DNA of 64,000 nt from Luteimonas sp. BLCC-B24 (GCF_028550595.1 NZ_JAQQGN010000002.1:1-64000); one strand, 5' to 3'; numbered from the stretch's first letter, positions 44,104-54,228 are shown. Notes: generated from the sequence alone by a model not told the origin. Translations and numbers: made by a program.

Positions 44104-45093
44104 ATGCCCGATACACCGCTCCACACCGACGACGCCCGCACCGCCACGGTGCCGGACGCGTCCGCCGGCCGCCGGTTCGACGCCGTCCTCGCCGAGCTGT
44201 TTCCGCAGTTCTCGCGGTCCCGGCTCACCACGTGGATCAAGGCCGGCGAGGTGCTGCTGGATGGCGCCGTGCCGCGTCCGCGCGATCCGGTGATGGGCGG
44301 TGAGCGGGTCGAGCTGAACGTCGTGCTCGACACCCAGACCGAGGCCGAGCCGCAGGACATCCCGCTGTCGGTGCTGTACGAGGACGACCAGGTGATCGTC
44401 GTCGACAAGCCCGCCGGGCTGGTGGTGCATCCCGGCGCCGGCAATCCCGACGGCACCCTGGTCAACGCGCTGCTGTTCCGCGACGCGTCGCTGTCGACCC
44501 TGCCGCGCGCGGGCATCGTGCACCGGCTGGACAAGGACACGTCCGGCGTCATGGTCGTGGCGCGCACGCTCGAGGCACACAACGCGCTGGTCGAGCAGCT
44601 GTCCGCGCGCGATGTGCACAGGCAGTACCTCGCGGTCGTGGTCGGCGCGCTGGTCTCCGGCGGCACGGCCGATGCGCCGATCGACCGCCATCCGCGCGAT
44701 CGTCTGCGCATGGCCGTGCGCGACGACGGCCGCGACGCGGTCACCCATTACCGCCTGCGCGAGCGCTTCCGCGCGCACACCGCGCTGGAGTGCCGGCTCG
44801 AGACCGGGCGCACGCACCAGATCCGCGTGCACATGGCGCACCTGCGCCATCCGATCCTCGGCGATCCGATGTACGGCGGCGCGCTCAAGCTGCCCAAGGG
44901 CGCATCCGAGGCGACCGCCGCCATGCTGCGTGGCTTCCGCCGCCAGGCCCTGCATGCCGAGACGCTGGAGTTCCGCCATCCCACCAGCGGCGAGGCGATC
45001 CGCTGCAGCGCCCCGCTGCCCGACGACATGCAGGCGCTGCTGAAGGTGCTGCGCGCCGACGTCGCCGAACACGCCGAGTCGGGGCGCCGGTGA
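44104..45093 (+). CDS. rluD: 23S rRNA pseudouridine synthase D
   Basis: Converts U1911, U1915 and U1917 of 23S rRNA helix 69 to pseudouridine. The 329 residues contain an S4 RNA-binding domain (about 22-75), the [20 protein letters not shown] motif, and the catalytic Asp143 in HRLDKDTSG, then [27 protein letters not shown]. It is divergent from bamD and overlaps pgeF by four bases. Confidence 0.95.
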   Translation: MPDTPLHTDDARTATVPDASAGRRFDAVLAELFPQFSRSRLTTWIKAGEVLLDGAVPRPRDPVMGGERVELNVVLDTQTEAEPQDIPLSVLYEDDQVIVVDKPAGLVVHPGAGNPDGTLVNALLFRDASLSTLPRAGIVHRLDKDTSGVMVVARTLEAHNALVEQLSARDVHRQYLAVVVGALVSGGTADAPIDRHPRDRLRMAVRDDGRDAVTHYRLRERFRAHTALECRLETGRTHQIRVHMAHLRHPILGDPMYGGALKLPKGASEATAAMLRGFRRQALHAETLEFRHPTSGEAIRCSAPLPDDMQALLKVLRADVAEHAESGRR

Positions 45094-45869
45094 ACGCCCT
45101 GCTGCACGCCGGCTGGCCTGCGCCGCGCGGTGTGCACGCGCTGACCACGCTGCGTCACGGCGCCGGCGTGTCCGAGGCGCCGTTCGACCGCTTCAATCTC
45201 GGCAACCACAGGTCCGCGGCCGGGGACGACCCCGGCGCGGTCGCCCGCAACCGCGCGTTGCTGGTCACGCTGGCGGCCCTGCCCAGTCCGCCGGTGTGGC
45301 TGCGCCAGGTGCACGGTGTCGATGTCGCACGGGTCACTGCGCCCGCGCAGCCGGGCCCGGCGGCGTCGGTGGAGGGCGAGGCCGATGCCGCGGTCACTCG
45401 CGTGCCCGGGGTCGTGCTCGCGATCCAGACCGCCGACTGTCTGCCGGTGGTGTTCGCCGCGGCCGACGGCAGCGAGGTGGCCGGCGCGCATGCGGGGTGG
45501 CGTGGACTCGCGGCCGGCGTGCTCGAAGCGACGCTCGCGGCGATGCACAGCCCACCCGGGCGCCTCGTCGTCTGGCTGGGGCCGGCGGCCGGCCCCGGCG
45601 CCTACGAAGTCGGTGCCGAGGTCCGCGAGGCCTTCGTGGACCAGGACGCCGACACCGCCACCGCCTTCCTGCCCACGCGCCCGGAGCACTGGACCATGGA
45701 TCTCTATGCGCTGGCGCGGCTGCGCCTGATCGCGGCCGGTGTGCCGGGCGACGCGATCCACGGCGGCGACCATTGCACGATCTCCGAGCCCGAGCTGTTC
45801 TTCTCGCACCGGCGCGACCAGCGCACGGGCCGCATGGCCACCCTGGTCTGGATGGACCCCGCGCCCTGA
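45090..45869 (+). CDS. pgeF: Peptidoglycan editing factor / YfiH family
   Basis: A 259-residue protein of the YfiH (DUF152) family, earlier called polyphenol oxidase. Members act as purine nucleoside phosphorylase or adenosine deaminase-like enzymes and prevent misincorporation of Ser into peptidoglycan precursors. Seen motifs are [14 protein letters not shown] with the metal Cys, [15 protein letters not shown] and GGDHCTIS. The GTG start overlaps the rluD stop (GTGA), giving coupled translation. In E. coli the next gene is clpB; here 16.6 kb intervene. Confidence 0.92.
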   Translation: MNALLHAGWPAPRGVHALTTLRHGAGVSEAPFDRFNLGNHRSAAGDDPGAVARNRALLVTLAALPSPPVWLRQVHGVDVARVTAPAQPGPAASVEGEADAAVTRVPGVVLAIQTADCLPVVFAAADGSEVAGAHAGWRGLAAGVLEATLAAMHSPPGRLVVWLGPAAGPGAYEVGAEVREAFVDQDADTATAFLPTRPEHWTMDLYALARLRLIAAGVPGDAIHGGDHCTISEPELFFSHRRDQRTGRMATLVWMDPAP

Positions 45870-45897
45870 GCCCACGGCGGTCCGTGCACGCGTCGCG

Positions 45898-48339
45898 TCA
45901 GAAGCTGTAGCGCAGCCGGGTGTAGTAGTACGCGCCGCTGCTGCCGATGCCCGACAGCACGTCGTAGGGCAGATTGCCGAAGTAGAAGATGTCGTCGTTC
46001 GAGCGATCCGCGTACGCGTCGGTCAGGTTCTGCCCCCCGATCGCGAGCGCCCACCTCTCGCCGAGCCGCACCTCGGCTTCCGCGTCGAGCTGCCATTTGG
46101 CGCCGTAGACCTGCTCGGGTTCGAAGCCGCCGCCGAAGTTGAAGACGCGCCGGGTGCTGCCATGGCGCGTGACTCGCGCGAGCAGATTCCAACGGTCGTC
46201 GTTCCAGTGAGCGCTGAAGGCCGAACGCGTGCGCGGCGCGGCATCGGTCAGCGTGTTGCGCTCTTCGACACCGAACAGCACCGCATCCGGCACGACGGCG
46301 GTCAGCTGCGCGGGCGTGGCGACGACGCGTTTGATCTCGGTCTCGGCGTAGCTCCAGGTGCCGGTGAGCAGCAGTTGGCCGCCGGCCAGCGGATGACGCC
46401 AGTTGGCGACCGCTTCGGCGCCGCGCGTCTGCGTATCGGCGGCATTGGTGAAGACGCTCACGCTCTCCACGCCGGGCACGCCGAACGCGCTGTCGATGTA
46501 GGCGGTCAGCGCATCGCTGGTGATCGCTTCCGACAGCGCGACACGGTCGTCGATGTCGATCTGGAACAGGTCCAGCGAGACGTCGAACTTTTCGCCGATG
46601 CGGCTGGTGAAGCCGAGGCTCGCGTTGATCGACTGCTCGGGCGTGAGGTCGGTCGCGCCGAGCGCGCGGGCGATCGGGTTGTTGACCGAGAGCAGACGGC
46701 TCTGGATCAGCTGGCCGGCCGCGTTGTAGCCGGTGCCGGTGGACTCGAAGCCGATCTGGCCGAGCGACGGTGCACGGAAATTCTTCGACAGCGCGCCGCG
46801 CAGCGCGAACGCGGGCGCGAATGCGTAGCGCGCGGCGAGCTTGCCGGTGACTTCGCCGCCGAAGTCGCTGTAGCGCTCGTAACGCACGGCGGCGTCCGTG
46901 CTGAGCGCGTCGCCGAAACCGCTCGACACGCTGGCGTAGACGCTGGCGACATCGCGGTCGAGATCGGCCGCGTCCTGGGGCGTGAGGCCACCGCCGGCCT
47001 GCGAACCCGTCGGGCGACCGGTGAACGGGCCGGCCGCGTAGCTCGCCGGATCGCCGGCGCCGGTCTCGTACGTCTCGACGCGGAACTCCACGCCGGCGGC
47101 GACGGTGTGCAGGGTGTCGCCCTGGGCGAACAGGCGGCTGACGTCGACGTTGGCCAGCGTCTGGTCGAACGCGTAGTCGCCGGTCTTGAAGCGGGTCGGG
47201 CTCGACGGGCCGAGCGAGGCGTTGATCGAATCGCGCAGGCGATAGGTGAATGCATTGCGGCCGTGATTGAGGCTGGCATCGACATCCCAGTCGCCCCACT
47301 GCGTGCGCACACCGGCCACGCCGGCGACGTCGAGGTTTTCGCCGATCGACACCGGGCGGAAGCCGTCCGGATACACCTCCGGCCAGTTCGCCTCGCCATC
47401 GGGGTAGCGGAAGTAGTTCGCGCCTTCGGTGTCGCGCTGGGCGTAGGTACCGAAGGCGTAGAACGTCGTGGTGGTGCCGAGGGCGATCTCGGTATTGAGC
47501 CAGCCGTTGATGTCCCGGGCCGCGCCGTTGCCGAGCTGGTAGTTGCGCCGGCCCTGCAGTTCCAGATTGCGCGGCGTCCGGTCCCACGGCGGGATCTGGT
47601 CGAAACCGGCGCGGTTGGTCGGCGAGAGTGCCTTGTATTCCAGCCCCACGCGCAGGAAACCGGCGTCGCCGAGCGCGGTACCGACCTTCGCCGCGAACGA
47701 CGCGCTCTGGCCGTCGGTCAGCGTGCGGTCGATGGGCTCGAGCTTCGTGTGATGCGCGCCGTAGCTCGCCTCGAACGCGCCGCCGTCGCCGGCATCGTCG
47801 AGGATGATGTTGATCACGCCGGCGACGGCATCGGCGCCGTACTGCGCGCCCGCGCCGTCGCGCAGCACTTCGATGCGCTTGATCGCGCTGAGCGGAATCG
47901 CGTTGAAGTCGACCGGCGTGTTGCCGCGGCCGACCTTGGACCCCGTGGTCACCAGCGCCGAGACGTGGCGGCGCTTGCCGTTGACCAGCACCAGCACCTG
48001 GTCGGGCGAGAGGCCACGCAGCTGCGCGGCGCGGATGTGGTCGGCGCCGCCCGAGTTCGACTGGCGCGGGATGTTGAACGAGGGCAGCAGCGCCTGCAGC
48101 GCACTGCCGAGTTCGCCGTTGACCGCGCCGGCGCGGCGCAGGTCCTCCGCGTCCAGCACGTCGACCGGCGAGGTCGATTCGAGCACCGTGCGATCGACCG
48201 CGCGGGTGCCGGTGACGATCACCGCATCCAGCCGCGTCGCGCCGTCGGTTTCGCGTGTCTGGGCCGCGGCCGGCAGCGCGACCACGCAGGCGATGGCGAA
48301 GGCGAGCGGATTGAGCGGACGGACGGCGGGGATGGGCAT
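45898..48339 (-). CDS. TonB-dependent receptor
   Basis: An 813-residue outer-membrane receptor. A signal peptide (about 1-26, ending PAAAQT) precedes a plug domain with NAIPLSAIKRIEVLRDGAGAQYGADAVAGVINI-type wording and a barrel ending in Phe (YYYTRLRYSF). AGGAG lies 6 nt before the ATG. The ligand is unknown; there is no Fur-like site upstream, but an 18-bp perfect palindrome at 48478-48495 lies in the divergent control region shared with the next gene. It converges on pgeF with a 28-nt gap. Confidence 0.9.
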   Translation of the reverse strand: MPIPAVRPLNPLAFAIACVVALPAAAQTRETDGATRLDAVIVTGTRAVDRTVLESTSPVDVLDAEDLRRAGAVNGELGSALQALLPSFNIPRQSNSGGADHIRAAQLRGLSPDQVLVLVNGKRRHVSALVTTGSKVGRGNTPVDFNAIPLSAIKRIEVLRDGAGAQYGADAVAGVINIILDDAGDGGAFEASYGAHHTKLEPIDRTLTDGQSASFAAKVGTALGDAGFLRVGLEYKALSPTNRAGFDQIPPWDRTPRNLELQGRRNYQLGNGAARDINGWLNTEIALGTTTTFYAFGTYAQRDTEGANYFRYPDGEANWPEVYPDGFRPVSIGENLDVAGVAGVRTQWGDWDVDASLNHGRNAFTYRLRDSINASLGPSSPTRFKTGDYAFDQTLANVDVSRLFAQGDTLHTVAAGVEFRVETYETGAGDPASYAAGPFTGRPTGSQAGGGLTPQDAADLDRDVASVYASVSSGFGDALSTDAAVRYERYSDFGGEVTGKLAARYAFAPAFALRGALSKNFRAPSLGQIGFESTGTGYNAAGQLIQSRLLSVNNPIARALGATDLTPEQSINASLGFTSRIGEKFDVSLDLFQIDIDDRVALSEAITSDALTAYIDSAFGVPGVESVSVFTNAADTQTRGAEAVANWRHPLAGGQLLLTGTWSYAETEIKRVVATPAQLTAVVPDAVLFGVEERNTLTDAAPRTRSAFSAHWNDDRWNLLARVTRHGSTRRVFNFGGGFEPEQVYGAKWQLDAEAEVRLGERWALAIGGQNLTDAYADRSNDDIFYFGNLPYDVLSGIGSSGAYYYTRLRYSF

Positions 48340-48477
48340 GCGGACTCCTGGAGCAGGGAAAGAGCGTCGCGCGCGGCACCCGAGATGGCCCGCGGCCCGG
48401 CAGCGGTGGCCGTGGCACGGGCGCGCCTCATTGGGCCGAAGTCGATTCGATGCGTCCATCCGCATAAAGCGATACAG

Positions 48478-48495
48478 TGTTGCGGCACCGCAACA
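48478..48495. promoter_or_regulatory. Perfect 8-2-8 palindrome, operator candidate
   Basis: TGTTGCGGCACCGCAACA has two perfect 8-nt arms around CA. It lies between the divergent TonB receptor and DUF3574 genes, 139 and 50 nt from their starts, next to an A/T-rich ATAAAGCGATACA stretch that may hold -10 boxes. Such a site fits a homodimeric regulator; none is encoded nearby. Confidence 0.5.
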
Positions 48496-48545
48496 ATTTG
48501 CCGGCGCTGCCCGCCTACGATGGCGCGCCCGGTCGGAGATCGACG

Positions 48546-49022
48546 ATGGCCCATCCGCATTCCCGTGCACGCCAGCGCGCCGGTGACCTGCTGCTGGTGG
48601 CGGCCCTGGCCGGCTGCACCACGACGCCGGCGCCGGCGCCGGTGACGGCCGCCTATCACGGCGATCCGGCGCGGCCCGCGCAGGGCGAGGGCTGGCTGCG
48701 CACCGAACTGTATTTCGCGACCGGCCGCTGGGAGGCCGGCGAGGCCGAGCGCGCTGCCGACGAGGCACGCTGGCTGGCCTTCCTCGACCGCGAGGTCACC
48801 CCGCGCTTTCCGCACGGGCTCAGCGTGATCGACGTCTACGGCCAGTGGCTGCCCGACGGCGCCGCCACGCCCACCCGTCTGCGCTCCAAGGAACTGGTGG
48901 TGCTGCACGCCGATACCGCCGAGGCCGCGGCGGCGATCGAGGCCATCCGCACGGCCTGGAAACGCGACACCGGGCACCTGTCGGTGCTGCGTTCGCAGTT
49001 GAGCACGCGCGTTTCGTTCTGA
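48546..49022 (+). CDS. DUF3574 lipoprotein
   Basis: A 158-residue predicted lipoprotein. LLLVAALAGC is a good lipobox with Cys at 24. The rest (about 48-150) matches DUF3574: WLRTELYFATGRW, FLDREVTPRFPHGLSVIDVYGQW and KELVVLHADTAEAAAAIEAIRTAWK. The family has no known function. It ends 36 nt before the next TonB receptor and may be co-transcribed with it. Confidence 0.8.
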   Translation: MAHPHSRARQRAGDLLLVAALAGCTTTPAPAPVTAAYHGDPARPAQGEGWLRTELYFATGRWEAGEAERAADEARWLAFLDREVTPRFPHGLSVIDVYGQWLPDGAATPTRLRSKELVVLHADTAEAAAAIEAIRTAWKRDTGHLSVLRSQLSTRVSF

Positions 49023-49058
49023 CCGTCTTTCCGTCTTCCATTGCCCGAGGGGTTCGCC

Positions 49059-51329
49059 ATGTCGCTTCCGTCCATCCGCCCGACGCCGTCCATCCGCCGC
49101 ACGCGGCTCGCGGTCGCGCTTGCAGGTGCCTTGCCGCTGGCGGCCTTCGCGCAGGACGCCGGCACCCGTGGCGGCGACGCCTCGGCCGCGACGCTGGATG
49201 CGGTGCAGGTCACCGCGCAGCGCCGGGTGGAGAACATCCAGGACGTGCCGGTGTCGATCACCACGCTCGATGCCGAGAAGCTGGGCGTGCTCGGCAGCGG
49301 CGGCACCGACATCCGGTTTCTCAGCGGCCGCGTGCCCAGCCTCAACATCGAATCGAGCTACGGCCGCGCGTTTCCGCGCTTCTACATCCGTGGCCTCGGC
49401 AATACAGATTTCGATCTCAACGCCTCGCAGCCGGTCTCGCTGATCTACGACGACGTGGTGCTGGAGAACCCGCTGCTGAAGGGCTTTCCGGTGTTCGACA
49501 TCGCCGGCGTCGAAGTGCTGCGCGGCCCGCAGGGCACGCTGTTCGGCCGCAACACGCCGGCCGGCGTGGTGAAGTTCGATTCGGTGCGCCCGAGCCAGGA
49601 CTTCGAGGGCTACGGCAAGCTGGCCTACGGCAGCGACAACATGTGGAACTTCGAAGGCGCCGTCGGCGGCGCGCTGACCGAGCGCTGGTCGGCGCGCGTG
49701 TCGGCGCTGTACCAGCGCCGTGACGATTCGGTGCGCAACACCCTGGCCGGTGCACCCAACGACGGCTTCGAGGGCTATGACGAAGCCGCTGCGCGCGTGC
49801 AGTTCCTCTACGAGGGCGACGGCTTCGAAGGCCTGTTCAACCTGCACCGCCGCGATCTCAACGGCACGGCGCGCCTGTTCCGCGCCAACATCATCGAACC
49901 CGGCAGCAACCGCTTCGTGCCCGGCTTCGATCGGGATGCGGTCTCGCTCGACGGCGTCAATTTCTCGGATCTGGAGACCTGGGGTGGCAGTGCACGCCTG
50001 CGCTGGGATTTCGGCCCGTACAGCCTGTACTCGATCACCGGTTACGAGACGCTGGAATCCTTGAACCGCGGCGACATCGACGGTGGCTTCGGCGCGGCGT
50101 TCCTGCCGGTGTCGGGCCCGGGCTTCATCCCGTTCTCGGCCGAATCGGCCGACGGCATTCCCGACCACAAACAGATCACCCAGGAAGTGCGCCTCGAATC
50201 CAATCTCGACGGCCCCTTCGACTGGCAGGCCGGCGCGTTCTGGTTCCGCGAGGAACTTACCGTCGACAGCCTCAACTACGATTCGCTCGCGCCCGGCAAT
50301 CCGCAGACCGGCCACGCCGTGCAGGAGCAGCGCAATACCGCCTGGGCCCTGTTCGCGTCCGGCGAGTACGCCGCGAGCGACCGTCTCAAGCTGCGCGGCG
50401 GCCTGCGCTACACGCAGGACAGGAAGGATTTTTCCGCCAGCGTGCTGCAGGCGGTGCCGTTCGGCACGCCGGTCGGCGGCCCGTTCTTCGAGACCACCGA
50501 TGTCGACGACATCAGCTGGGATGCCAGCGCGGTCTACGAACTCGATGACGACGTCAACATCTACGGCCGCGTCGCCAAGGGCTTCCGTGCGCCGTCGATC
50601 CAGGGCCGGCTCGCCTTCGGCGGCATCTCGGTCGCCGATTCGGAAGAAGTGATCTCCTACGAGGTCGGGATCAAGGCCGACCTGTGGGACCGCCGTGGCC
50701 GCATCGGCTTCAACCTGTTCCGCTACAACGTCGACGGCCAGCAGCTGATCGCCGTCGGCGGCGCGACCAACCAGGCGATCCTGCTCAATGCCGACAGGTC
50801 GATCGGGCAGGGCGCCGAACTCGACCTGCAGGCCTGGCTGACCGACACGCTGCTGGTGACCTGGGGCACGAGCTACAACGACACCGAGATCCGCGACCCG
50901 AACCTCGCGGTCGCGGTCTGCGGGGGCGGGTGCACGGTCACCAATCCGACCGTCGACATCGACGGCGCGACGTTCGCCCGCGTCGACGGCAACCCGCTGC
51001 CGCAGGCGCCGAAGTGGATCCACAACCTCACCGCGCGCTGGGCCACGCCGGTCGGCGACGACGCCGAGCTCTACGTCTACACCGACTGGGCGTATCGCGG
51101 CCAGGTCAATTTCTTCCTGTACGAATCGCCGGAGTTCCGCGGCCGCTCCACGCTGGAAGGCGGCCTGCGCGTGGGCACGAACTGGAACCAGGGCAACTAC
51201 GACCTCGCCGTGTTCGGGCGCAACATCACCGACAGCACGCGCATCGTCGGCGGCATCGACTTCAACAACCTCACCGGCTTCGTCAACGAGCCGCGGACCT
51301 GGGGGGTGGAGTTCACGGCGCGGTTCTGA
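49059..51329 (+). CDS. TonB-dependent receptor
   Basis: A 756-residue outer-membrane receptor. The signal peptide ends near AAFAQDA (about 27). The plug shows VQVTAQRRVENIQDVPVSIT and VEVLRGPQGTLFGRNTPAGVV; the barrel ends RTWGVEFTARF. This wording is common to the large sphingomonad/xanthomonad receptor group that transports diverse small molecules. GAGGGG lies 8 nt before the ATG; an in-frame TTG 18 nt upstream is less likely. The following NCS2 permease suggests a nucleobase-like ligand. Confidence 0.9.
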   Translation: MSLPSIRPTPSIRRTRLAVALAGALPLAAFAQDAGTRGGDASAATLDAVQVTAQRRVENIQDVPVSITTLDAEKLGVLGSGGTDIRFLSGRVPSLNIESSYGRAFPRFYIRGLGNTDFDLNASQPVSLIYDDVVLENPLLKGFPVFDIAGVEVLRGPQGTLFGRNTPAGVVKFDSVRPSQDFEGYGKLAYGSDNMWNFEGAVGGALTERWSARVSALYQRRDDSVRNTLAGAPNDGFEGYDEAAARVQFLYEGDGFEGLFNLHRRDLNGTARLFRANIIEPGSNRFVPGFDRDAVSLDGVNFSDLETWGGSARLRWDFGPYSLYSITGYETLESLNRGDIDGGFGAAFLPVSGPGFIPFSAESADGIPDHKQITQEVRLESNLDGPFDWQAGAFWFREELTVDSLNYDSLAPGNPQTGHAVQEQRNTAWALFASGEYAASDRLKLRGGLRYTQDRKDFSASVLQAVPFGTPVGGPFFETTDVDDISWDASAVYELDDDVNIYGRVAKGFRAPSIQGRLAFGGISVADSEEVISYEVGIKADLWDRRGRIGFNLFRYNVDGQQLIAVGGATNQAILLNADRSIGQGAELDLQAWLTDTLLVTWGTSYNDTEIRDPNLAVAVCGGGCTVTNPTVDIDGATFARVDGNPLPQAPKWIHNLTARWATPVGDDAELYVYTDWAYRGQVNFFLYESPEFRGRSTLEGGLRVGTNWNQGNYDLAVFGRNITDSTRIVGGIDFNNLTGFVNEPRTWGVEFTARF

Positions 51330-51354
51330 GGTGCCGGACGCGCGCGCGCCAGTC

Positions 51355-51384
51355 CCGTCATTCCGGCGTGCGCCGGGATGACGG
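51355..51384. repeat. REP-type palindrome
   Basis: A 14-bp near-perfect inverted repeat (51355-51368 with 51371-51384, one G-T pair) of the CCGTCATTCCGGCG type lies between the TonB receptor and the permease. It belongs to the same wording family as 10228-10295 and may act as a weak terminator or mRNA stabiliser. Confidence 0.7.
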
Positions 51385-51415
51385 CATCGATGTTCGACCG
51401 TGATCTGGGAATCCG

Positions 51416-53017
51416 ATGTCCACCGCCGCACCCCCTACGCATCGCCCCCGCTGGTTCGTCGCCGGCGACATCAACGGGTTCTTCGGCCTCGTCGTCGACA
51501 ACCTGTCGATCCTCGGCTTCATCGCCGCGGCGCTGGTCGGGCTCTTCGGCGTGCCGGCCGACATCGTGTTCGGGCGCATGTTCCCGGGCACCGCCTTCGG
51601 TGTGCTGGTCGGCAACCTGATGTACACGTGGATGGCGCGCCGCCTCGCGCAGCGCACCGGCCGCGACGACGTCACCGCGATGCCGCTCGGGCTCGACGCG
51701 CCGACCAGCATCGGCATGGCGCTGCTGGTGCTGGGGCCTGCGTTCGTCGCGTTCCGCCAGCAGGGCCTGGACGCGAATGCAGCCGGCATCGCGACCTGGC
51801 AGCTCGGCATGGCCGCGCTGGTGGTGATGGGCGCGCTGAAGCTCGTGCTGTCCTTCGCCGGCGACTGGATCACCCGCGTCGTGCCGCGTGCGGCGCTGCT
51901 GGGTTCGATCGGCGGCGCGGCGCTGATGCTGCTCGGCTTTCTGCCGTTGATCGAGACGCTGCGCTCGCCGGTCGCCGGGTTCGCGACGCTCGGCCTGCTG
52001 CTGTACGTGCTGGTCGCGCGCGGTCCGGTGCCGTTCCGGCTGCCGGGTGTGCCGTTCGCCTTGCTCGTCGGCCTCGCGCTGTACTACGGGCTCGGTCTCG
52101 CCGGCCTGGCGCCGGGTTTCGCACTGCCGGAGGCGAACTGGCCCGCCCCCGCGTTGCCGTGGCCGAATCTCGGCTTCATCGGCGGCCTGCCGTCGACACT
52201 GCCGTATCTCTCACTGCTGCTGCCGTTCGGCCTGCTGATGGTGGTGGGCGGCATCAACGTCAGCGAGAGCGCACGCGCGGCCGGTGACGACTACCGCACG
52301 CGCGACGTGCTGCTGGTCGAGGCGGTATCGACCCTGGTCGCCGGCGTCTGTGGCGGCGTCGCGCAGACCACGCCCTACATCGGTCAGCCGGCCTACAAGC
52401 ACATGGGCGCGCGCACCGGCTACACCCTGCTGACGGGCCTGTTCATCGGCATCGGCGGCATGCTCGGCCTCGTCTCGGGCCTGGTGCAGTGGCTACCGGT
52501 CGCGGTGCTGGCGCCGATCATCGTCTTCGTCGGCATCGACATCACCGTGCAGGCCTTCCACAGCACGAAGCGCGAACACGCGATCGCGGTGTCGCTGGCC
52601 TTCCTGCCGGCCATCGCCTACCTGCTCAACATCAAGTTCGGCAATCCGGCGTGGATCGATCCCGAGCGCATGGCCGCGTTGTATGCCCAGCTCGATGCCG
52701 GTCACGGCCTGCCGGAAATGGCGACGATCGTCGTGCTCGGCAATGGCTTCATCATCACCGCGATGCTGTGGGCGACCGCGCTGGTCGCACTGGTCGACCG
52801 GCGCCCCGGGATCGCGGTGGCGACGCTGCTGGCCGCCGCGGTGGCGACGCTGTTCGGCGTGATCCACTCGGTGCATCCGGCCGGCGCGCTGGTGCTGCCG
52901 TGGCAGCTCGAAGGCCTGCGCCAGGCGATCGCGTTCAGCTTCGCGGCCGCCTATGCCGTGCTCGCCGGTCTGGTGGCCCTGCTGGCCCTGCAACGCCGGC
53001 CGGCGCCGGCGGACTGA
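51416..53017 (+). CDS. NCS2-type purine/xanthine permease
   Basis: A 533-residue inner-membrane transporter with about 12-14 helices. GRDDVTAMPLGLDAPTSIGM and VEAVSTLVAGVCGGVAQTTPYIGQPAYKHMGARTG correspond to the two conserved half-helix regions of the NCS2/AzgA branch. A hypoxanthine, guanine or xanthine substrate is likely by family, though some relatives transport other anions. It follows the TonB receptor by 86 nt. Confidence 0.8.
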   Translation: MSTAAPPTHRPRWFVAGDINGFFGLVVDNLSILGFIAAALVGLFGVPADIVFGRMFPGTAFGVLVGNLMYTWMARRLAQRTGRDDVTAMPLGLDAPTSIGMALLVLGPAFVAFRQQGLDANAAGIATWQLGMAALVVMGALKLVLSFAGDWITRVVPRAALLGSIGGAALMLLGFLPLIETLRSPVAGFATLGLLLYVLVARGPVPFRLPGVPFALLVGLALYYGLGLAGLAPGFALPEANWPAPALPWPNLGFIGGLPSTLPYLSLLLPFGLLMVVGGINVSESARAAGDDYRTRDVLLVEAVSTLVAGVCGGVAQTTPYIGQPAYKHMGARTGYTLLTGLFIGIGGMLGLVSGLVQWLPVAVLAPIIVFVGIDITVQAFHSTKREHAIAVSLAFLPAIAYLLNIKFGNPAWIDPERMAALYAQLDAGHGLPEMATIVVLGNGFIITAMLWATALVALVDRRPGIAVATLLAAAVATLFGVIHSVHPAGALVLPWQLEGLRQAIAFSFAAAYAVLAGLVALLALQRRPAPAD

Positions 53018-53071
53018 TCGCACCGGGCGGACAGGCGCTATCCTGCGCCGCCCGATCCGACCTGCCGTGCG

Positions 53072-53629
53072 ATGACGCCGACCCTCTACCAGACCCTGCT
53101 CGGCGCCGCGTTCTTCCGCCTGCCCGATGGGCTGCGTGCGCTGCACGGCGTACACGGCACCGCGCGCTATGCCGGCGAGGTCACCGTGGTGCGCGGCACG
53201 GGACTGCTGGCCCGGCTGTGCGCGCGCCTGGCCGGCATGCCGCGCGCGATGACCGGGGCGCCGATCACCGTCGATTTCGCCAGCGGGCCGAAAGGCGAGG
53301 TGTGGTCACGGGTGTTCGGCAGCCCGCCGAAGGCGTCGCGCCTGCGCTCGCGGCTGTCGCAGCGTGATGGCCAGCTGCGCGAACGCATCGGGCCGGTGCA
53401 CTTCCGGTTCGTGCTGCACACCTGGGACGGCACGATCTTCTGGAACGTCGCCGGCGCGCGGCTGCTCGGCGTGCTGCCGCTGCCGGCCGCGCTGTTCCGC
53501 GACGTCCGCTGCAGTGAGCGCGAGGTCGACGGCCGCTACGTCTTCGACGTGGAGGCCGCGCTGCCGCTGGCGGGCCATGTGGTGCGCTATCACGGCTGGC
53601 TGCGGCCCGAGGGCGCCGACGCCGCGTGA
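53072..53629 (+). CDS. DUF4166 domain protein
   Basis: A 185-residue protein matching DUF4166 through its whole length: FFRLPDGLRALHG, AGEVTVVRGTGLLARLCARLAGMP, WSRVFG, ERIGPVHFRFVLHTWDG, and VRCSEREVDGRYVFDVEAALPLAGHVVRYHGWL. The family is soluble or membrane-associated and of unknown function, often found fused to or beside saccharopine-dehydrogenase-like proteins, none of which is here. Confidence 0.8.
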   Translation: MTPTLYQTLLGAAFFRLPDGLRALHGVHGTARYAGEVTVVRGTGLLARLCARLAGMPRAMTGAPITVDFASGPKGEVWSRVFGSPPKASRLRSRLSQRDGQLRERIGPVHFRFVLHTWDGTIFWNVAGARLLGVLPLPAALFRDVRCSEREVDGRYVFDVEAALPLAGHVVRYHGWLRPEGADAA

Positions 53630-53686
53630 CCGCGGCCTTGCGCCGGCATCGCCGATAATGGTCGGCCCTTCCCATGGAGTCCCGCC

Positions 53687-54217
53687 ATGACCGCACAGAC
53701 CCGCGCCGACCTCGCCCGCGTGCCGGGCGTCGCCCCGCGCGATGCCGCGACCCGCGACTTCGTCTTCAATCACACGATGCTGCGGATCAAGGATCCGGTG
53801 GCCTCGCTGGATTTCTACACCCGCGTGCTCGGCTTCACCCTGGTGCGCAAGGTGGATTTCGAGCAGGCGAAGTTCTCGCTGTTCTTCCTGGTGCTGGTGG
53901 ACGAGGCCGGCGACATTCCCGACGCCGACGAGGCCCGTCGCGAGTGGCTGGCCCGGCAGCGCGGCGTGCTGGAGCTGACCCACAACCACGGCACCGAGTC
54001 GCAGGATGGCCCGGTCTACCACGACGGCAATTCCGATCCGCGCGGCTTCGGGCACATCTGCGTCAGCGTGCCCGACGTGCAGGCGGCGTGCGCGCGCTTC
54101 GAAGCGCTGGGTGTGCCGTTCCAGAAGCGCCTCAGCGACGGCAGCATGAAATCGCTGGCCTTCATCAAGGACCCGGACGGCTACTGGGTAGAGATCATCC
54201 AGCCCACCGCGCTCTGA
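53687..54217 (+). CDS. gloA: Lactoylglutathione lyase (glyoxalase I)
   Basis: Converts the methylglyoxal-glutathione adduct to S-lactoylglutathione. The 176 residues contain the metal ligands H29 (FNHTML), E96 (VLELTHNHG), H123 (GFGHIC) and E169 (YWVEIIQP). The length and NHG/GHI spacing fit the eukaryote-like, zinc-type subgroup rather than the short E. coli enzyme. A GGAG site (53676-53679) supports the start. It would detoxify the product of the mgsA gene at 815-1687. Confidence 0.94.
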   Translation: MTAQTRADLARVPGVAPRDAATRDFVFNHTMLRIKDPVASLDFYTRVLGFTLVRKVDFEQAKFSLFFLVLVDEAGDIPDADEARREWLARQRGVLELTHNHGTESQDGPVYHDGNSDPRGFGHICVSVPDVQAACARFEALGVPFQKRLSDGSMKSLAFIKDPDGYWVEIIQPTAL

Positions 54218-54228
54218 TCGCGCGCCCG

